Source: Clostridia bacterium
GTDB lineage: Bacteria > Bacillota > Clostridia > Christensenellales > Borkfalkiaceae
Assembly: GCA_017501125.1 (NCBI GenBank)
Contig: JAFVXN010000191.1
Location: forward strand, 1-9,856
Direction of reading: 5' to 3'
Length of the DNA: 9,856 nt
A program made the translations under genes and the position numbers. Shown piece by piece: positions 6,949 to 9,856 of the stretch. The notes beneath the pieces were generated by a model. That model was given only the letters and a program-made list of their open reading frames with translations. It was not told the DNA's origin and searched no databases. Each line of letters begins with the position of its first letter. The stretch's first letter is position 1.

Positions 6949-9856
6949 ATGGCAAGAAAACGAACGCCCAAGGTCGAGACGAACCAAGACCAAGTAGCGC
7001 CCGAAGCCGAGCAAGCGGATCTCGAATCGCTGCAAGAAATTGCCCCGACCAGCGAGCAACCTTTGCCCGAACTCGAACCCGCCTTAGAGCAACCTGCCCC
7101 TGACGCCGAACCCAGCGAGGTAGAGGATTCCACGGAAGAACAAATCCAAGACGAAATCCCCGACGACGAATCGCAAGACGAGACGATAGATCAAGACGAA
7201 ACCTTCGACGAGACTCCCATAGACGAGCCTATTGACGAGGCGGAAGTGGACGAAATAGAAAGAGAGGACGACGAAAACGAGGACAATAAAAAATCCAAGC
7301 CGACCCTCAAGAAAACTTCCTTCACGGTAAAGCCTAAAAAGACGGCGGAAGAAATCGCCGAAGAAAGAAGATTACGTGCGGAAAAAGCCGCCGCGGACAG
7401 GGAAGCGCGCTCCAAAGAATTCGCGCAGACGAGAGAGGAACTCTCAAAATTGTCCTTCACGGAAAAAATCCGTTTCCTCTTTACTAGGCGGAATAAAAAT
7501 ATGCCGGAAAAAGAGCCCGTCCGTCTGCACCCCGACCCCAAGGAAGGGTTGACGAACGAACAGGTGGAGGCACGCGTCCTCGAAGGGTTCTATAACAAGA
7601 ACGGTAAAAAATATTCCAAGACGTACAAGAGTATCGTCTTTGGCAATATCTGCACCTTCTTCAACCTGTTGTGTCTTTTGGTTGTCATCGCCCTACTGAT
7701 TGCAAGGGCGCCACTGACGCAGTTCTTCTTCGTCATTATCTTCCTTTGCAATATCGTCTTCGGTATCGTGCAGGAAATCAGGGCAAAGCGCAAGATTGAC
7801 AAATTGACGATATTGTCCTCGCCTACGGCACGGGTCATCCGCAACGGCGAGCCGACGACTATCCCTATCGAAAATATCGTCGTCGACGATATCCTGCTCC
7901 TTTCCGCAGGGCAACAAGTCCCTGCCGACTGTACCTGTATCGACGGGCAAGCGGAACTCAACGAATCCCTCTTGACGGGCGAATCCGTGCCCATCAAAAA
8001 GCAGGCGGGCGATACCTTATACGCAGGCTCTTTCCTTGCCAGCGGTAAGTGCACCGTCCTCGTCGACAAGGTCAGCGAAGCCACCTACATCAGCAAACTG
8101 ACCTCTCAAGCCAAGACTTACAAGCGTCCTAAGAGCGAGATTATGAACTCGATTACCCTGTTCATCAAAATCATCGGTCTTATCATTATCCCCGTCGCCG
8201 TGTTGATGTTCTTTACCAACTACAACCCAGCGAATTGGAACGCAGGGTTTAAGACGATGAGCGAGAACGGCGGATTCTTCGGCGTGCTCTTCTCAGAAAA
8301 TTACGACGTTTACTTCCCCCTTTGCAACGCTATCCAGAAGACGTGCGCCGTCGTCATCGGTATGATCCCTTCGGGGCTGCTCCTACTTACGACGATAGCC
8401 ATGTCCGTCGGTATGATTAAACTTGCCAAGTACAATACCCTTGTGCAAGATATGTACTCCCTCGAAATGCTCGCCCGCGTCAACGTGCTGTGCCTCGATA
8501 AGACGGGCACCATCACGGACGGGCGTATGAAAGTAAGCGATTGCATCCTACTCAACAACCCCACCGAATATCAGGTGGACGACATCATCGGTAGTATGCT
8601 TTCCGCCCTTGAAGACAACAACCAGACGTCTATCGCACTCTACGAACGATTTGGTCATTCCCAAGCGTTGCAGGCGACGAGGAAAGTCCCCTTCTCCTCG
8701 CAGAGAAAACTCTCCGCCGTCACCTTCGGCAATAACGGCACCTTTATCATCGGTGCGCCTGAATTCGTCTTGCACCCCATGCCGGCGAGAGTCTCCAAAA
8801 TCGTCAAACAGTACGCGCAAATGGGGCTCCGCGTCATGGTCCTTGCCCATTCCTCTGCGGCGATTACGGGCGACAAAGTGCCTACGTCGGCACGCGCCAT
8901 CGCTATCTTGACCCTGACGGATAACATCCGCCCCGAGGCAATCGATACAATTAAGTGGTTCAAGGACAACGACGTAGAAGTTAAAGTCATCTCGGGCGAC
9001 AACCCCGTGACCGTCAGCGAAGTGGCACGTCGTGCGGGGATCAGCAACGCTTCTCAGTTCATCTCTTTAGAAGGGCTTAGCGACCTCGAGGTGGAAAACG
9101 CCGCCAACGAATATACCGTATTCGGCAGAGTCACCCCTGAACAAAAGGCTATCCTTATCCGTGCGATGAAAAAGGCGGGCAACACCGTCGCAATGACGGG
9201 GGACGGCGTCAACGATATCCTCGCGATGAAGGAATCGGACTGCGCCGTATCCGTAGCGTCGGGTAGCGAGGCGGCACGCAACGTGTCCAACCTCGTCCTG
9301 CAAGACAACAACTTTGCCTCAATGCCCAAAATCGTCAACGAAGGCAGACGCGTCATCAACAACGTCAAGGACTCCGCGTCCCTCTACATTATGAAGACGC
9401 TCCTTACGCTACTCCTTGCTACCGTTTGTATCATTACGCAGTTGGACGGTTATTTCTTTACGACCAACAATATGTATCTCTACGAGATACTCATCTCTGC
9501 CCTCCCCTCCTTCGTGTTGTCTTTGCAACCGAACACGGCGCGCGTCAAAGGGAAATTTATCCCCTACGTCGTCAGCCGTGCGCTACCAGGCGCGTTCACG
9601 ATGGCAATTTGCCTTGTGGCTGTCTTCATCATCAGCAAGACGCCTTTGTGTTCCGCCTTTGCCTTTGACAACGAGGAAATTTACAGCGCGACGTTGGTGT
9701 TGACGTTGACCTTTACGGGTCTCGTAATGCTGTATCGAATTTGTCAGCCCTTCAACTCCGTGCGCGCGGCACTAGTCCTCTCCGTTGCAGTATTAATCGT
9801 CGTTTGTTTGGTGGTATTACATTTTGATATCCCGCTCATTTATCAACATTCAATGG
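6949..9856 (+). CDS. P-type cation-transporting ATPase, Exp7/CaxP/CtpE-like, with acidic N-terminal extension (3' partial)
   Basis: The frame runs from 6949 to the window end without a stop (969 codons). The protein is predicted to pump a cation, perhaps Ca2+ or Mn2+ by family resemblance, across the cytoplasmic membrane with ATP. Residues 1-195 are an extension: Asp/Glu/Gln/Pro-rich to about 113, then Lys-rich, then an Ala/Glu/Arg helix. The pump starts at about 200. Membrane helices lie at about 231-251, 256-271, 405-423 and 464-485. The actuator motif TGES is at 343-346 and the M4 motif is IPSGL at 473-477. The phosphorylation motif DKTGT has Asp517. FSSQRKLSAV at 582-591 marks a short nucleotide-binding domain. 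SGDNP is at 682-686 and TGDGVND at 750-756. Later helices begin at about 808, 845, 877, 912 and 938, and the last helix is probably cut off. ALPSFVLSLQPN in M6 is typical of this subgroup. Ion specificity is not established. Confidence 0.95.
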   Translation, partial: MARKRTPKVETNQDQVAPEAEQADLESLQEIAPTSEQPLPELEPALEQPAPDAEPSEVEDSTEEQIQDEIPDDESQDETIDQDETFDETPIDEPIDEAEVDEIEREDDENEDNKKSKPTLKKTSFTVKPKKTAEEIAEERRLRAEKAAADREARSKEFAQTREELSKLSFTEKIRFLFTRRNKNMPEKEPVRLHPDPKEGLTNEQVEARVLEGFYNKNGKKYSKTYKSIVFGNICTFFNLLCLLVVIALLIARAPLTQFFFVIIFLCNIVFGIVQEIRAKRKIDKLTILSSPTARVIRNGEPTTIPIENIVVDDILLLSAGQQVPADCTCIDGQAELNESLLTGESVPIKKQAGDTLYAGSFLASGKCTVLVDKVSEATYISKLTSQAKTYKRPKSEIMNSITLFIKIIGLIIIPVAVLMFFTNYNPANWNAGFKTMSENGGFFGVLFSENYDVYFPLCNAIQKTCAVVIGMIPSGLLLLTTIAMSVGMIKLAKYNTLVQDMYSLEMLARVNVLCLDKTGTITDGRMKVSDCILLNNPTEYQVDDIIGSMLSALEDNNQTSIALYERFGHSQALQATRKVPFSSQRKLSAVTFGNNGTFIIGAPEFVLHPMPARVSKIVKQYAQMGLRVMVLAHSSAAITGDKVPTSARAIAILTLTDNIRPEAIDTIKWFKDNDVEVKVISGDNPVTVSEVARRAGISNASQFISLEGLSDLEVENAANEYTVFGRVTPEQKAILIRAMKKAGNTVAMTGDGVNDILAMKESDCAVSVASGSEAARNVSNLVLQDNNFASMPKIVNEGRRVINNVKDSASLYIMKTLLTLLLATVCIITQLDGYFFTTNNMYLYEILISALPSFVLSLQPNTARVKGKFIPYVVSRALPGAFTMAICLVAVFIISKTPLCSAFAFDNEEIYSATLVLTLTFTGLVMLYRICQPFNSVRAALVLSVAVLIVVCLVVLHFDIPLIYQHSM

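Noticed and set aside
6783..8084. Minus-strand open frames (6783-7133, 7191-7541, 7590-8084) opposite the ATPase gene
   Set aside because: Ser-rich low-complexity products are the expected antisense image of Asp/Glu-rich codons, and the + strand gene has promoter, ribosome binding site and full motifs.

Overview
The window looks like chromosomal DNA of an uncultured, moderate-GC member of the Bacillota, most likely Clostridia-like. The basis is a strong AGGAGG ribosome binding site, TATAAT promoters, an Exp7/CaxP-type P-type ATPase and compact RsmF-like and DnaQ-like genes. This placement is inferred from gene style, because no rRNA or other phylogenetic marker was compared.

Layout. (1) Positions 1-2817, + strand: the C-terminal 938 residues of a large secreted surface protein whose start lies outside the window. 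It carries repeated jelly-roll-like modules and ends in an acidic linker, one membrane helix and a lysine-rich tail. A clear intrinsic terminator follows. (2) Positions 2863-3180: a gene-free convergent gap filled by two related structured repeat elements that share a 39-base start (38/39 identical). Each can fold into nested stems. (3) Positions 3179-6779, - strand: serS, then a DnaQ-type exonuclease with a C-terminal BRCT-like domain, then an RsmF/NOP2-type RNA cytosine-C5 methyltransferase. The last two genes overlap by four bases (ATGA). A terminator-like hairpin sits between serS and the exonuclease gene. (4) Positions 6780-6948: a divergent promoter region with a good sigma-A-type promoter on each strand. 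(5) Positions 6949-9856, + strand: a P-type cation ATPase gene that runs off the window, with all core catalytic motifs present and an unusual acidic N-terminal extension of about 195 residues.

The minus-strand genes form a translation/RNA-modification/nucleic-acid housekeeping cluster. The surface protein and the ATPase are separate transcription units. I see no phage, CRISPR, transposase or tRNA genes. The least explained parts are the paired repeat elements, the repeated architecture of the surface protein and the ATPase extension.
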